Source of the DNA: Tubulanus polymorphus
Taxonomy: Eukaryota > Nemertea > Palaeonemertea > Tubulaniformes > Tubulanidae
Direction: 5' to 3'
Assembly (NCBI RefSeq): GCF_964204645.1
Contig: NC_134029.1
Coordinates: forward strand, 13,754,850-13,818,849
Length of the DNA: 64,000 nt
In this document: positions 11,755 to 23,307 of the stretch, piece after piece
Layout of the letters: each line of letters begins with the position of its first letter
Numbering within the stretch: the stretch's first letter is position 1
Program-made: the position numbers and the translations under genes
The notes under the pieces: model-generated
Told to the model about the DNA's origin: nothing
What the model saw: only the letters and a program-made list of their open reading frames with translations
Databases searched by the model: none

Positions 11755-12328
11755 TTATTTTATAAATTTATATTCATAGGGAAATTGAAGCCTCAGTAAT
11801 AATTTTGAACCTTTATTATTCTTTAATTTATTCATATATTCATCATGTAAATCAGTAGGTATAATTTGATTTTCTTCCAATGATTGTTGCATAGATTTTC
11901 TCCCTAAAGTCTTTAACAATTGAATTATATTTTTGATTTAAAACCCATGTTGTTATCCCAAAATGTCTTCCAGAGAAAGCTAGATAACATAACTCACTTT
12001 CTCTAACTTTTGAATCATGTAAATTTGCGCCATCATCTATAATGAATAATGTATTTGATCCTTTATAAATATCTAATGCTATTTTTAAACAATTATCTAA
12101 ATTTTCTTATACTGTTTTAGGATCTAATATAATAAACTTTTTTATCTTAACTATATCTCTATTATATGTTTTATTCATTTCATAAGTGGGGCAGAATAAT
12201 ATTATATTATCAAAATGATTCTTATAAATAGTTTCTAACAAGTTTAATATGAAATGTGTTTTACCACAGTATGTTACCCCAGTAACTAACATATTATGCG
12301 GTTCAAATATAAATAAATCTTTATTCAT
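11755..12328 (-). pseudogene. A32/FtsK-like packaging ATPase, broken (element 1)
   Basis: Homologue of 36222-36830. The N-terminus is open (12107-12328) with Walker A GVTYCGKT. Walker B (LFIIDD) is visible near 12035-12060 in another frame. In viruses of this lineage this ATPase drives genome packaging into the capsid. The ATG directly follows the integrase stop (ATAAATG), as in element 3. Confidence 0.8.
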
Positions 12329-13405
12329 TTATTCTTTTAATTTTACTAGATAAAATCCATTCATTTAAATTTATCATCGTACCCTTTATATTTCACCAAA
12401 GAATACTTTTTTCCTTTAAGAGTTTTTGTTTTTAATACTTTTTCTATTTTGTATTCTATTTCATCTGGGTTTGGTACAAGTGATAATTCTTGTTCATAGA
12501 AATAACCTAATATTTCTTCATCTTTTAGATCTAATTTATAAACAAATGGTTTAGTTAATATTATCTTTTTAATCTTAAATATTTCTTCAGTAAAATTAGG
12601 GGTATAACCTTTATAAAAGGTTTTTCTATATTTAGATATTCTAACGTGTTGTCCAATTTTAAAATTTGGGTTCTCCAAAATCATGTGTTACAAACGCGCC
12701 ATATAAATTATTCCAAACTATTTCTGAATTATTTTCTTTTCTAGCTTGTATAGGTTTCATATTTATAGAACTATGTTTAGAATTATTATAACCTCTCACT
12801 AAATCATCTAACACATCGATATATGTTTCATTAGCAGTAAAGTATTTCCACATTCTAGTTTTCAATGTTTTATTAAATCTTTCTATAATATATGCTTTTT
12901 TATCTGAATGTGTTGAAAAATACTCTACATCGTTAACAGATAATAGTTTTTAAAAATGTTTGTTATAGAATTCCTTACCTTCATCAAATTGTATCTTACC
13001 TGGAATAGCTTCTTTAAATATATTCTTAAAAGCATTTGTCACTTCTATTCCAGTTTCATTTTTGATTGGAATTGACCATGCGTATCTACTGAATATGTCT
13101 ATAACATTCAGTATCCAGAAATATCCTTTGTTGTATTCTTCGAAGTTCTTCATGTCAATTAAATCTGCTTGCCATTGTTGATCGATATATGAAACCATAA
13201 CTTTTCTTGTTAAATAAGTTTTATCCATTTTCTTGTGGATTTGATATGTTGGTTGATTTTATAACCATGATCTTAATTCACTATATTTTATATTACCATT
13301 TTCTTTATCAGATTTAATTTTACCCCATAATTCTGAAACGTTAGAATATGATACTTCACTTTCTGGGTTATAATATAACTCTCTTAAATATTGTTCTTCT
13401 TTCAT
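12329..13405 (-). pseudogene. Retroviral-type integrase with chromodomain, broken (element 1)
   Basis: The rve core appears in pieces: QQWQADLIDM (first Asp), IQFDEGKEF (second Asp position) at 12950-13228, then the tail at 12659-12865 and the chromodomain at 12361-12684 (YKIEKVLKTK...YSLVKYKGY). The start is MKEEQYLREL at 13405. Several frameshifts break it. The gene inserts element DNA; chromodomains are known to steer such integrases to chromatin. Confidence 0.85.
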
Positions 13406-13411
13406 CTTATT

Positions 13412-13775
13412 TTAATCCATTAATAATAATTTAGATTTAGTTTCAATGACTTTATGATTTGACTTATTTTCTGGTATAATAGGTTTATCATTGGAATCAT
13501 CTTTATCATCAGATTTGAATTTTGATTTATATATTACACCGGATAATATAATAATTGTGATTAACCCAATTGTAATATATAAGTAATTATTTCTTCCAGC
13601 ATTATAAGAATTAGATGGATTGTTATTTGAATCAATATCAGATATTTCTGTGATTCATTTATATCAGTTAATTTCTTTTTCTTAGCTTTTTTTAATTCTG
13701 CAGATCTTTTACCTATTCTCTTGCCCATTTAATTTGTTTTTCAGATCTAACCTTTTTCTTAACGCCATCACTCAT
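13412..13775 (-). pseudogene. Single-TM basic protein, broken (element 1)
   Basis: Homologue of the 122-aa protein at 37652-38020. It has a basic N-terminus (KKKVRSEKQIKWARE), then a membrane segment near 13535-13600 and a short polar tail ending LLLMD. A frameshift lies soon after residue 20. It overlaps the end of the 201-aa homologue by a few bases, as in element 3. Confidence 0.6.
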
Positions 13776-14377
13776 TTATTTTAGTTAATTTTTGTTCTGA
13801 TTCATTTTCTGTTTCGCTGTTTGCTTGTAGTACATCTGTTTCGTTCTTACCTGATTTATATTCCATAGGTTTGATGTTCGTAAATGTTATGACTCCAGTA
13901 GAAATTAATGTCATAACCGATCCTAATTGAAATGATGCGTAACCAACCCATTTTTGTAATTAGAGTCATAACTAAGTAGTCATTTTTCAAATCATTATAT
14001 AATTTATTTTCATCATCAATTGGTATTTACTGGTTACATAACTTAGAGTAACATTTGATAATACCATCGGAAATAGAATCATTTATTCTAGCTAATCTAG
14101 CTTCTTCATAAATCTTAAAATATTTTATTACTTTATCTGGTTTCATAGAGTCTAGTTCTTGAAAAGTAATGGTCTTAGTTAAAAACTCCTTAGATTTCCC
14201 GCCAGCAATTAGTAATTCAAGATGGTGTTTACAATATAAGTAGTATTCATAATCAATATTGTTATTAACTTGAATATTATTTTCAATTTTGGTCGGAATA
14301 TCCTTATTATCACTAATGCCATAATCATCTAATGTTTTTTCAATATCAATACTATTCTTACTAGATTTCTTTGACAT
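13768..14377 (-). pseudogene. Homologue of the 201-aa conserved protein (element 1)
   Basis: The open part 14027-14377 gives 116 aa with 'YEYYLYCKHHLELLIAGGK', 'LDSMKPDKVIKYFKIYEEAR' and 'LARINDSISDGII'. The rest is in other frames down to 13768. The family is conserved among animal Polinton-type elements; its function is unknown to me. Confidence 0.65.
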
Positions 14378-15465
14378 TTATATTAGAGAAAAAAGCGAAA
14401 AAAATATTATAAGTATTCTTCAAATGATATGAGTATCTCTTTGGGTTAATACTAGCTTAGTTCAGTTAAAGAATTTTAGTATTAGTTATTGTTTTTTTAG
14501 TATTTTTTATTTGTGATATAAAGTATTCCCTTTTTGAAAAGAAATAATAGATTTTTGAAAAATATAATAGAATTCACTAGCTAGTTAAAGTTATTGTTTT
14601 TTTAATATTTTTTATTTAATATTAGGATTTAATATCTCACTACTATTGTCTATCTATGGGAGCGGTAACTATAACTGTCCAGATAAGTCATTTCGGATCC
14701 TTGATATCAAATCTAGTTAATAATTAGAAATATTAGAATAGTTAGTTTAATTATTGTTTTACAACCGTTTCTAATTATTCATTATTCAAAATTCTTTGCT
14801 TTAATTTTTACAGTCGTTTCTAATTATTACGTTGAAAGATGGCAGCACTGAGTGAGATAGATACTGAAATGAAAATTTGAACTGGAATTTGAATTTAATA
14901 TTCAATTAACATGGATAATTGATTAAATTTGATTAATTTGATACAAGATTAGATCATAATTAAGTTAAAAATCCATAATTCATTTATCAGTTTTCATTCC
15001 TATATTCTTTTCGTTCGGAATAATTTATAATTTCAAATAACGTAAACACCGTTTATATTTACTTCGGTGTTTTAGCTAAGTATATAAGGCAATTCATTCC
15101 ACCGCTGGAGAAGCTCTGGCCAGCAGAGGCATTTTGAAAATGCACCTTCGTCCACTCTTCGGGTTTCTCCTTCGGTTTCGAATTTCGAGATTGGTAGAAA
15201 TTACATTAGGCGCCTTTAATATAATGTGATTTCTACCAATCATTGAAGGAGATCCCGGTTGACGTGGGTCGCCGGGGGTGTAAGTAGAAATGACTGGGGA
15301 AAAGCGTCCCGTGGCGCCTTTCAATAAAGGGATGCCTATCCCCTGAAAACTCTGTAGGTCGAGGATAGGGCAATTTTGCTAAAACTCACCTTGAAAAGTG
15401 AATTCCTTCTAATCACGAGAGAGAATGTATCCTGTGTGTATGTACTGAGTTATTATTATAAACGC
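14378..15465. other. Non-coding segment interrupting the HNH gene 3' end
   Basis: No gene is seen. 14635-14712 matches the sequence at and after the stop codon of the HNH gene of element 3 (38046-38112) and a second copy at 38817-38890, including CCAGATAAGTCATTTCG. Bases from about 14713 to 15465 therefore appear to be inserted into the tail of the HNH gene at 15466-16123. The insert is AT-rich except for a GC-rich island at 15085-15420. Confidence 0.5.
15085..15420. other. GC-rich structured island of unknown nature
   Basis: This island stands out from the surrounding ~75-80% AT sequence. It contains a long hairpin, GATTGGTAGAAAT...ATTTCTACCAATC (15189-15241), and a second stem CCTATCC...GGATAGG (about 15330-15367). 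It could be a small MITE or SINE-like insertion or a structured RNA gene; I cannot decide from sequence. No protein is credible. Confidence 0.4.
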
Positions 15466-16123
15466 TTAAGATGCAACGTATTTTTCATTATTTAGATCAC
15501 TATTCCATAATTCAACAAATGTCTTTGCTTTAACCAGTTGATCTAAATATAACTGTAAATCTAGTTTATTAGATTTAATTATGTTTTCCTTCTTTTCTAA
15601 AGGCCTTAAATTTCTCCAGCTCCATATTAGCTTCTTATTATAATCATCACTCATGTCAAATTTAGAAATCGGCAACACATGATCAATATGAAAGTATTCA
15701 CCATAATTATCTATATTCATTTTATCGTCGAATTGATATATTATCCATGATTTGAGAAATTCATTTGTACAACCCAACAAATTAGATAGTGTTTCTGAAT
15801 GTGTTTCTTCGTTGAATAATTGTGTTAATCTAGATCTTAAGCATTGTTTCACTTTAAAATTAAAATCTGTTTGATATCTTTCTCTCATATATTCTGTCAT
15901 ATAATCATTATAAGCTTCTCTATTATCTTCTTCGGTATTGTTTGGCATATAGTTTAATACGAGTTTTACAGCAATATTGAAAACCATCTTTGCTAATCTT
16001 ACGCTTATTAAATTCTGTTATAGCTAATTTATCTAATTCACATTTAGAACACTTCTTGTAGTATATGTTTATAACACCAGTGTTATTTGTAATATTGATA
16101 GTTTGTGGTTGTTCTGATTCCAT
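15466..16123 (-). pseudogene. HNH endonuclease, frameshifted (element 1)
   Basis: Close homologue of 38090-38764. The N-terminal zinc motif (CSKCELDK...CCKT) lies in 15923-16123 and the HNH core (HIDHVLPISKFD ... WRNLRPLEKKENIIKSNK) in 15466-15987. A frameshift near 15950 separates them. The true C-terminus is displaced by the insertion at 14713-15465. The gene starts right at the inner edge of the terminal inverted repeat. Confidence 0.85.
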
Positions 16124-16369
16124 TTATTATACATATTTTTTTTACCTAATTGATTTTAGAAGTTATTCATTTATATGTTATTCATGTGTGTATATATATG
16201 AATGAATATATATGAATTATTTCAATCACACTTTACTAACACTTTTAATGTTTAAAAATCTAACTCATACAAATATGAATATTGAAATATGTTTAAAATA
16301 TATCTATTTATCTATCTATTAGAGCTCGACCTCCGACCTCTGGCTTGAAACCCCACTTTTCTAATTACT
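16124..16369. repeat. Right terminal inverted repeat of element 1
   Basis: It ends ...CCCCACTTTTCTAATTACT, the same terminus as element 3. The complement matches 17520-17730, the left terminus of element 2, up to the start codon of each terminal gene. The repeat therefore carries the promoters of two inward-facing genes, HNH here and PolB in element 2. Confidence 0.75.
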
Positions 16370-16418
16370 TTTATATGTTGTTCATATATATTTTATCCAT
16401 GTAAATGAATATTTTAAG

Positions 16419-16606
16419 AGTAATAGGGGAATGTGGCTTTCATATCAAAGGTTGAAAGGGTGAGTGAGTAAAAAATGAAAATAACAATAATTTCTAGTTG
16501 AATTAGGAGTGTGCGCGACTAATTCAACTGGAAATTATTGTTATTTTCATTTTTTACGAGCTCGACCTTTCGACCTTTGGTATGAAAGCCACATTCCCCT
16601 ATTACT
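16419..16606. mobile_element. Foldback MITE 1 with Polinton-like termini
   Basis: This is a near-perfect 188-bp palindrome starting AGTAATAGGGGAATG and ending CATTCCCCTATTACT. Its arm contains TTTCATATCAAAGGTTG, which follows the same pattern as the element 3 terminus (AGTAAT..., TTTCA..CCA.AGG). No 6-bp target duplication was found. Confidence 0.6.
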
Positions 16607-17275
16607 CCTGACCATTCGGACTTCATCTCCAAATTTAACTCTTGGCTTCCAAATCTTCCTAATGCTTATGGTCTTCCAAAAATTCATAAACCCAATTCAC
16701 CGTTAAGACCGATCATTTCTAATATCAATTCTCCATCATATCGGCTCTCCAAATATCTGGCTAAAGTACTCTCCCCGGCTTTGGGTACATTTTCTGATTC
16801 TCACATTCGGCACAATATGGATCTTTTAGACAAACTCATAAATCTCAAACCTAATGGACAAAAATTTATATTGACGCTGTTTCCTTATTCATTAATATAC
16901 CATTGGAACCAACTCTCAATTTCTTAAGAAGAAAACTCCCGGACTCCAATCTTGATCTCCCAATTCCTGTAGAATGTTTACTTGAACTTTTGGAACTCTG
17001 TACTACCAATTTATATTTCCAATTCCAAGACAAATTCTATGAACAAATTTTCGGTTTCGCTATGGGTAACCCATTATCCCCGATTTTGGCTAATCTTTTC
17101 CTTGAACACTTTGAATCCGAAATTCTCCCTAAAAACGCTGGCTCTAAACCTAACTTTTGGATTAGATATGTAGATGACATGCTAAGCTTAGTTTCTGATA
17201 ATTTTGATCTTACCTCTTTTATCGACTTCATCAACTCCCAATATCCATCTTTGAAATTCACTTTTGAATGGGAAC
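16607..17275 (+). pseudogene. Penelope-like reverse transcriptase fragment
   Basis: It carries RT motifs typical of Penelope-like elements: AYGLPKIHKPNSPLRPIIS near 16660-16715, then FGFAMGNPLSPILANLFLEH near 17050-17110 and the catalytic WIRYVDDMLSL near 17158-17190. A frameshift near 16870-16900 separates the two parts. No GIY-YIG nuclease domain is present. Base composition differs from the flanking Polintons. Confidence 0.85.
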
Positions 17276-17470
17276 AGGTAATAGGGATAATAGGCTTTCA
17301 TACCAAAGGTCGAAAGGTCGAGAAATTTTCCAAATGTGAAAATAACAATAATTTCTACTTGAATTAGTCGCGTACACTCCTAATTCAAGTAGGAATTATT
17401 ATTATTTTAACATTTGGAAAATTTCTCAACCTCTCAACCTTTAATATGAAAGCCTATTATCCCTATTACT
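17276..17470. mobile_element. Foldback MITE 2 with Polinton-like termini
   Basis: This palindrome of ~195 bp starts AGGTAATAGGGATAATAGG and ends CCTATTATCCCTATTACT, with arms containing TTTCATACCAAAGGTCG. It is the mirrored partner of MITE 1 and related to it in the central AATTCAAGTAG/CTACTTGAATT stem. Confidence 0.6.
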
Positions 17471-17519
17471 CTTAAAATATTCATTTACATGAATAAAATA
17501 TAAATGAATAACATATATA

Positions 17520-20500
17520 AGTAATTAGAAAAGTAGGCTTTCAGATCAGAGTACGAGAGTACGAGCTCTTATAGAATAGATATATAGATATATTCTAAAC
17601 ATATTTCAATATTTATATTTGTATGGGTTAGATTTTTAAACATAAAAAGTATTAGTAAAGTGTGATTGAAATAATTCATATTTAAATCATTGAACTTCTA
17701 ATATCAATTAAAAAAAAAATTAGTATTAAAATGGAAGCAAATAAGTACTACTGTTCAACATGTAATATCAATATAGATAAATCCCAAAAAGCAAGACACA
17801 ATAAAACTAAAACACATTTAGAGAATAAATTGAAACTAGAATATGAAGATGATATATTAGAAACTAAATAAGATGAATTAAAGAATGAAAAAGAAACATA
17901 CACATGTGATACATGTAATCAATCATTCAGTGATAAAAGATATTATCATGAACATTTAAAATCTAAAAGTCATATTAGAAATAAGAATAATGATATTTTA
18001 GGTGAGGATTATTTTGATGAAGATAACGATAAGAAACATAAGACAATTAAAAGAATAAGAAATAAATTAAACAATAAAAGACCATACATGGAAGATGTAA
18101 GAAATTATATCAATTCATTAGATAATAAAAAGGATATAGAAATAACCGAAGCATTTAAAAGTGATATTGGTCCAGCAGCTATTGAGTTTAAATTTCATAA
18201 AGGAAAAACATTAGAAGAAAATAAAAAACATTTAGAAAATATGAAAGATATAATAAAAATAATTACTGATGTTGAATACCCTAAAATTAGTATATCTTCT
18301 AAAGTAAAGTTTATAAAATCTGAAGATAAACCAAAATATAATATAAATTCTCATTCACAACATATTATTTCAAAACAACATATGGATGATAAATTAGATA
18401 AATGTTATAATGAAGTAAAAACTAAAATAGAAGAGAAATATTTTGAAGGATCAGGTTTAATATTTGATGAAATAATATTTATGGCTTTACATGTTTATAA
18501 CACAAAATATAATATGTTAACTAAATCAAAACCAATTGATGAAAATAATGTATCATATTATAAAGAACCAGATATTGAAGCATCGAGTTATGTTAAACTA
18601 CCATTTAAAACTAATGCTGTTATAAATGTACAAAATGAAGATGATGAATGTTTTCTATGGCGAATAATTAGTTGTTTACATCCTGCATCCATATATAATA
18701 TTTGTAGATTAACTCATTATAAACCATTTGAAAATAATTATAAGATATATAATTATCCTGTTAGAATTAAAAATATCCCAAAAATAGAAAGAGATAATAA
18801 TTTAAGAATAAATGTATTTGATTTAATCAAATTGCCAAATACAAAAGGTAACAATATAAAACATTATACATTAGAACCTTTATACCTATCAAAAGATTAT
18901 GATTCAAATGGTGTTATAGATATATTATATTTTGAGAATCATTATATGTGGATTAAACAAATAGATTTATTCTTTAGAACAGAAAGTGATCACCATAATA
19001 AAATATATCTATGTAGAAAATGTTTACATAGATTCAGTGATGAAAGTACATTATTAAATCATAAACAATTATGTGATAATCATGATTATTGTAAATTAGT
19101 TTTACCAAATGAAAAAGATAAAATATTAGAATTCAAAAAATATGATTACAAAAATAAAGTTCCATTTGTAATATATGGAGATTTTGAATCATAAAATAAA
19201 GATTTAACTGATCAAGATAGAAAAGAAATATATTATAAAAGAAAGAAATTAAATTCTAATGAAAATGATTTTTCAGATGAACCACCAAAAACAAATACTA
19301 TTAAAAAGATTCATCAATCAGCTGCAGCTTTCGGGTTATATATTAAATCTGATTATCCAGAACTAATTGAAAGTGAATATTATCATTACAGAAATGAAAA
19401 TGTTATCAATCATTTTTGTGACTTATTAATTGAATATGAAATAAGATTTAGAAGAAAATAAAAAAAACATTTAGAAAATATGAAAAATATTATAAGAATA
19501 ATTACTGACGTAGAATATCCTAAAATTAGTACATCTTCTAAAGTTAAATTTTTTAAATCTGAAGATAAATCAATATATAATATAAATTCTCATTCACAAC
19601 ATATTATTTCAAAACAACATATAGATGAAAAATTAGATAAATATTATAATGAAGTAAGAACTAAAATAGAAGAGAAATATTTTGAAGGATCAGGTTTAAT
19701 ATTTGATGAAATTATACTTATGACTTTACATGTATACAATACAAAATATAATAAGTTAACTAAATCAAAACCAATAGATGAAAATAATTTATCATATTAT
19801 AAAGATGATAATATAAATGGATCAAGTTATATCAAATTACCATTTAAAACTAATGCTGTTATAAATGTACAAAATGAAGATGATAAATGTTTTCTATGGA
19901 CAATTATAAGTTGCTTACATCCAGTTGAAGATTATAATCAACATATTTATAGATTAACACATTATAAACAATTTGAAAATAATCATAAGATAGATAATTA
20001 TCCAGTTAGAATTAAAAATATCCCGAAAATAGAAAGAGATAATTATATAAAGATAAATGTGTTTGATTTAGTCAAATTACCAAAAACAAAAGGTAACAAT
20101 ATAAAACATTATACATTAGAACCTCTATACTTATCAAAAAGATTATGATTCAAATGATGTTATAGATATATTATATTACGAGAAACATTATACGTGGATT
20201 AAAAGAATTGATTTATTTTTCAAATCAGAAAATGATTATACTCGTAAAATGTTTCAGTAATGAAAGTGCAGTATTGAATCATAAACAATTATGTGAAAAT
20301 CATGATTATTGTAAAAAAGTTTTACCAAATGAAAAAGATAAGATTTTAGAATTCAAAAAATATGATTACAAGAATAAAGTTCCATTTGTAATATATGGAG
20401 ATTTCGAGTCACTCAACAAAGAATGAAAATGATGTTATTGATTATTCAGATCCTCTAATAACAAATACAATTAAAAATATTCATCAAAGTGCTGCAGCTT

Positions 20501-22317
20501 TCGGGTTATATATTAAATCTGATTATCCAGTTATCCAGAACTAATCAAAAGTGAATATTATCATTATCGAAATTAAAATGTTATTAATCATTTTTGTGCC
20601 TTATTAATTGAATATGAAATAAAATTTAATAAATTGTTGAATAAAAATAAAGAAATAATTATGACAGAAGAAGATAAAGAAGAATTTGTGTTTGCAGGTA
20701 AATGTTATTATTGTGAAAACATATTTAATTATAAGTAAGAGACCATGATCATTTGAATGGAAAGTTTAGAGGCGCTGCACATGAGAATTGTAACTTACAA
20801 GCTAAGAAAATTAACTTTGTGCCAGTTATATTTCATAATCTATCAGGAGGTGATGCACATTTATTTATCAAACAGTTATGCCATAAAATAGAAGAAATTA
20901 ATAATGAAATAGAAAGATTAAATTCAAATAGATCAAAAGATAAAATACCAACTTATAAATTTAAAATGTTAGCTAAAACATCTGAGAATTATATATCATT
21001 CCAATTTGGTTGCCTAAGGTTTATAGATTCATATAGATTTTTAAATAGTTCATTAGATAACTTATCAAAATCATTAGTTGATGATGAATTAAAAATATTA
21101 AAACAACACTTTCCAAATAATGATGATTTCCAATTAATGAGATATAAAGGAGCAATTCCATATTCTTTCTATAAAAATCACAATGATTTTAACATAACTG
21201 AATTATTAAAAGAACAATTTTATGATGAATTAAAAAATGAATATGTTAAAGATGAAGTATATATTAGAACATTGAATATTTGGAATCATTTTGGAATGAA
21301 AAATCATGGGCAATTAGTAGATTTATATTTAAAATCAATATTGATCCTTGTCATTGTTATTCTAGTCCAGGTTTAACATGGGATTGTGGATTAAAATTTA
21401 CAGATATAAAAATGGATTTGTTAACAAAAATAGATCAATTATTATTATTTGAAAAATCTATAAGAGGAGGAGTTTCAGGTGTATTAGGCGATAGATATTT
21501 CAATGTAAATGATAACCCTGGATATAAGTTATTATATATAGATGCAAATAATTTGTATGGTTGGGCAATGATGGAACCACAACCTTATGGAGTATTTGAA
21601 ATAAGTGAAGTTTTACAACATGAAAATAATGATAAATTTGAGTGAAAGAAAAGAATCCTAGATATTGCAGATGATTCTGATACTGGTTACTTCTTTGTTG
21701 TAGATTTAGAATATCCTGAATATATTAAATTTAAATCTAGAAATCTAGCATACTGTCCAGAACATAAAACTGTAACTCATGAAGAATTATCAAATTATCA
21801 AAAAAGAATTAAACCCGATAATCATATTCATACAGAAAAGTTAATGGTAACTCAGGAAGATAAATATAATTATGTAGTACATTATAGAATGTTAAAGTTT
21901 TATTTGAATCAAGGAATGATCCTAAAAAAAGTACATAGATATATTTCATTCAGTCAATCTAAGTGGTTAGAAAAATATATAGATTTTAACACCAAACAGA
22001 GAACTGAAGCTAAAACTGATTTTGAGAAAGATTTCTTCAAGTTAATGAACAATGCATTCTATGGTAAGACTTGTGAAAATATTACAAATAGAAATGATAT
22101 TGAGTTAGTAAGTAATGGCAAAAGGATAAGGCATTTACAAACATATCCTAAATTTATTGGCAACAGAATATTTGATGAAAATTTAGCTGCAGTTAAAATG
22201 AGAAGAACATCTATGAAATTTAATAAACCAATTTATGTTGGAGCATCAGTTTTAGAAATATCAAAATTACTAATGTATGAATTCTATTATAATGTATTAC
22301 AACCTCATTTTGGAGAA
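17520..22317 (+). mobile_element. Element 2: left end of a degraded Polinton
   Basis: It begins AGTAATTAGAAAAGT with a terminal repeat of ~210 bp, followed by PolB only. It stops inside PolB at the 'FGEN' position, where minisatellite units take over. Sequence is closest to element 1, so the two are fragments of one family, but they overlap by ~590 bp and are not halves of one copy. Confidence 0.8.
17731..22317 (+). pseudogene. PolB, heavily broken, with internal duplication (element 2)
   Basis: The N-terminus has C2H2 fingers (YYCSTCNINIDKSQKARH, YTCDTCNQSFSDKRYYHEH). In-frame stops lie at 17869 and 19192. About 1.2 kb (from ~18215 to ~19448) is followed by a second, diverged version of the same part (19449-20640), joined at a shared AGAAGAAAATAAAAAA stretch. 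Exo I (YGDFES) occurs in both versions; Exo II is altered to NLSGGDAHLF. The segment around Exo III is partly deleted near 21340. Motif A (LLYIDANNLYGWAM, ~21530) and motif B (KLMNNAFYGK, ~22040) remain; motif C is lost. Confidence 0.9.
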
Positions 22318-22383
22318 AATAATGAATTGTCGCGGGCGATAAAACCGTAATAATGAATTGTCGCGGGCGATAAAACCAAAATA
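22318..22383. repeat. Two-unit minisatellite remnant
   Basis: Two units of AATGAATTGTCGCGGGCGAT, the repeat of 766-3460, directly truncate the PolB of element 2. The junction shares AAAATAATGAA with the repeat unit, which suggests microhomology joining. Confidence 0.9.
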
Positions 22384-23301
22384 CTACAGAAAACCAACTG
22401 TTTGATGGACCCAACAGATAGGTACAAATATCAAAAGAAATATATTAGTTATTACTGAGGGCCCCAATATGTCTGTTTAATACCATCTCATAAACTCAAC
22501 AGTTTGAAACGGGGGAAATCTTATGATATGAAATGAGAGACTACGTAGAAAAAACCAGTGCCTGTGGCTACTAGTCGACAATTTCTAAATTAATTTTCCT
22601 GTGCGATTTGGTTTCGTCCAATTGAGAGACTGCTTTTTTCAGTAGGGCATTTTTTGGATCACATCACTGGAAATTGGCTTGTGCTTTTGGGCCCCTTCGT
22701 TGGTTATCTACAAATGTTTCATATAAGCTATCGACCACAAAGCTGACACCGTGATGGTCAGAAACTGACCATAGAGATATGATCCCTCAGTCTGAACGAT
22801 TCAGACTTCGAATATCGGAAATTTCTCAAGCCATGTTTGTTTACAAATATTCATCATTGCAAATTTATAAGCTGACCAACACTGACCACTACTGACGAAT
22901 TACAATTTCACGAACATGAGAACGATATACCGCGTTTGGTGTGAAACTAGAAAAGATTCGCCATTGAAGATTCATGAATTGACCATTGACCACCAATGAC
23001 CAATTCAAAAAGAATAAGATCACAATACAATGATTTACCCCCACTTTCATCCAATCAGCACGATACCATTTAATTGAATCTAACGCATTGGGCTCCTGAT
23101 ATTTGAAATCATTTGTTACAATGAAGTTGATCCTAAGACTTGATCACCTGCGATACAGAAAACGTACAAGACGAAATTTTAAGATTGTAAAATCCGATTA
23201 GGTGATCGTCATTATGACGACAGCTCCATCACTGTAATTCTTAAGAGATTAGAACCACTTCTGGGTCGTCACTACAATTAAACTTTGACTCGAAATAATG
23301 A
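22384..23301. other. Host-like spacer, no gene seen
   Basis: The sequence is mixed-composition with no open frame of interest and no recognisable repeat. It flanks the insertion site of element 3. Confidence 0.6.
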
Positions 23302-23307
23302 TTAATT
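23302..23307. repeat. Target site duplication, left copy
   Basis: TTAATT directly precedes the AG terminus of element 3 and is repeated at 39754-39759. A 6-bp duplication is the signature of Maverick/Polinton integration. Confidence 0.85.

Larger units (their letters stand above)
3463..16369. mobile_element. Element 1: degraded Maverick/Polinton, right portion
   Basis: This AT-rich block holds Polinton genes in the order PolB C-terminus, OB-like protein, fibre-like protein, small proteins, 442-aa homologue, coiled-coil protein, capsid-like protein and zinc-finger protein (all +), then ATPase, integrase, membrane protein, 201-aa homologue and HNH (all -). The left end is lost at the minisatellite. 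The right end is a terminal inverted repeat finishing CTAATTACT at 16369, the same termini as element 3. Most genes carry frameshifts, so it is dead. Gene order differs from element 3: the integrase-ATPase block is inverted. Confidence 0.85.
16370..17519. repeat. Core of a large inverted duplication
   Basis: Sequence just outside element 1 (16370-16418) recurs inverted just outside element 2 (17471-17519). With the two terminal repeats this makes a mirrored structure of about 480 + 455 bp around a 669-bp Penelope-like fragment. Two foldback MITEs sit at mirrored positions in the arms. The arms have diverged noticeably, so the duplication is old. Confidence 0.7.

Noticed and set aside
15085-15420. 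Spliced-leader or spliceosomal RNA (an AAGGTGAG donor-like site on the minus strand)
   Set aside because: No Sm site or known snRNA sequence could be recognised; kept only as an unexplained island.
16413-16612. Six-base target duplication around foldback MITE 1
   Set aside because: Flanks TTTAAG and CCTGAC do not match; the mirrored flank of MITE 2 explains the similarity seen.
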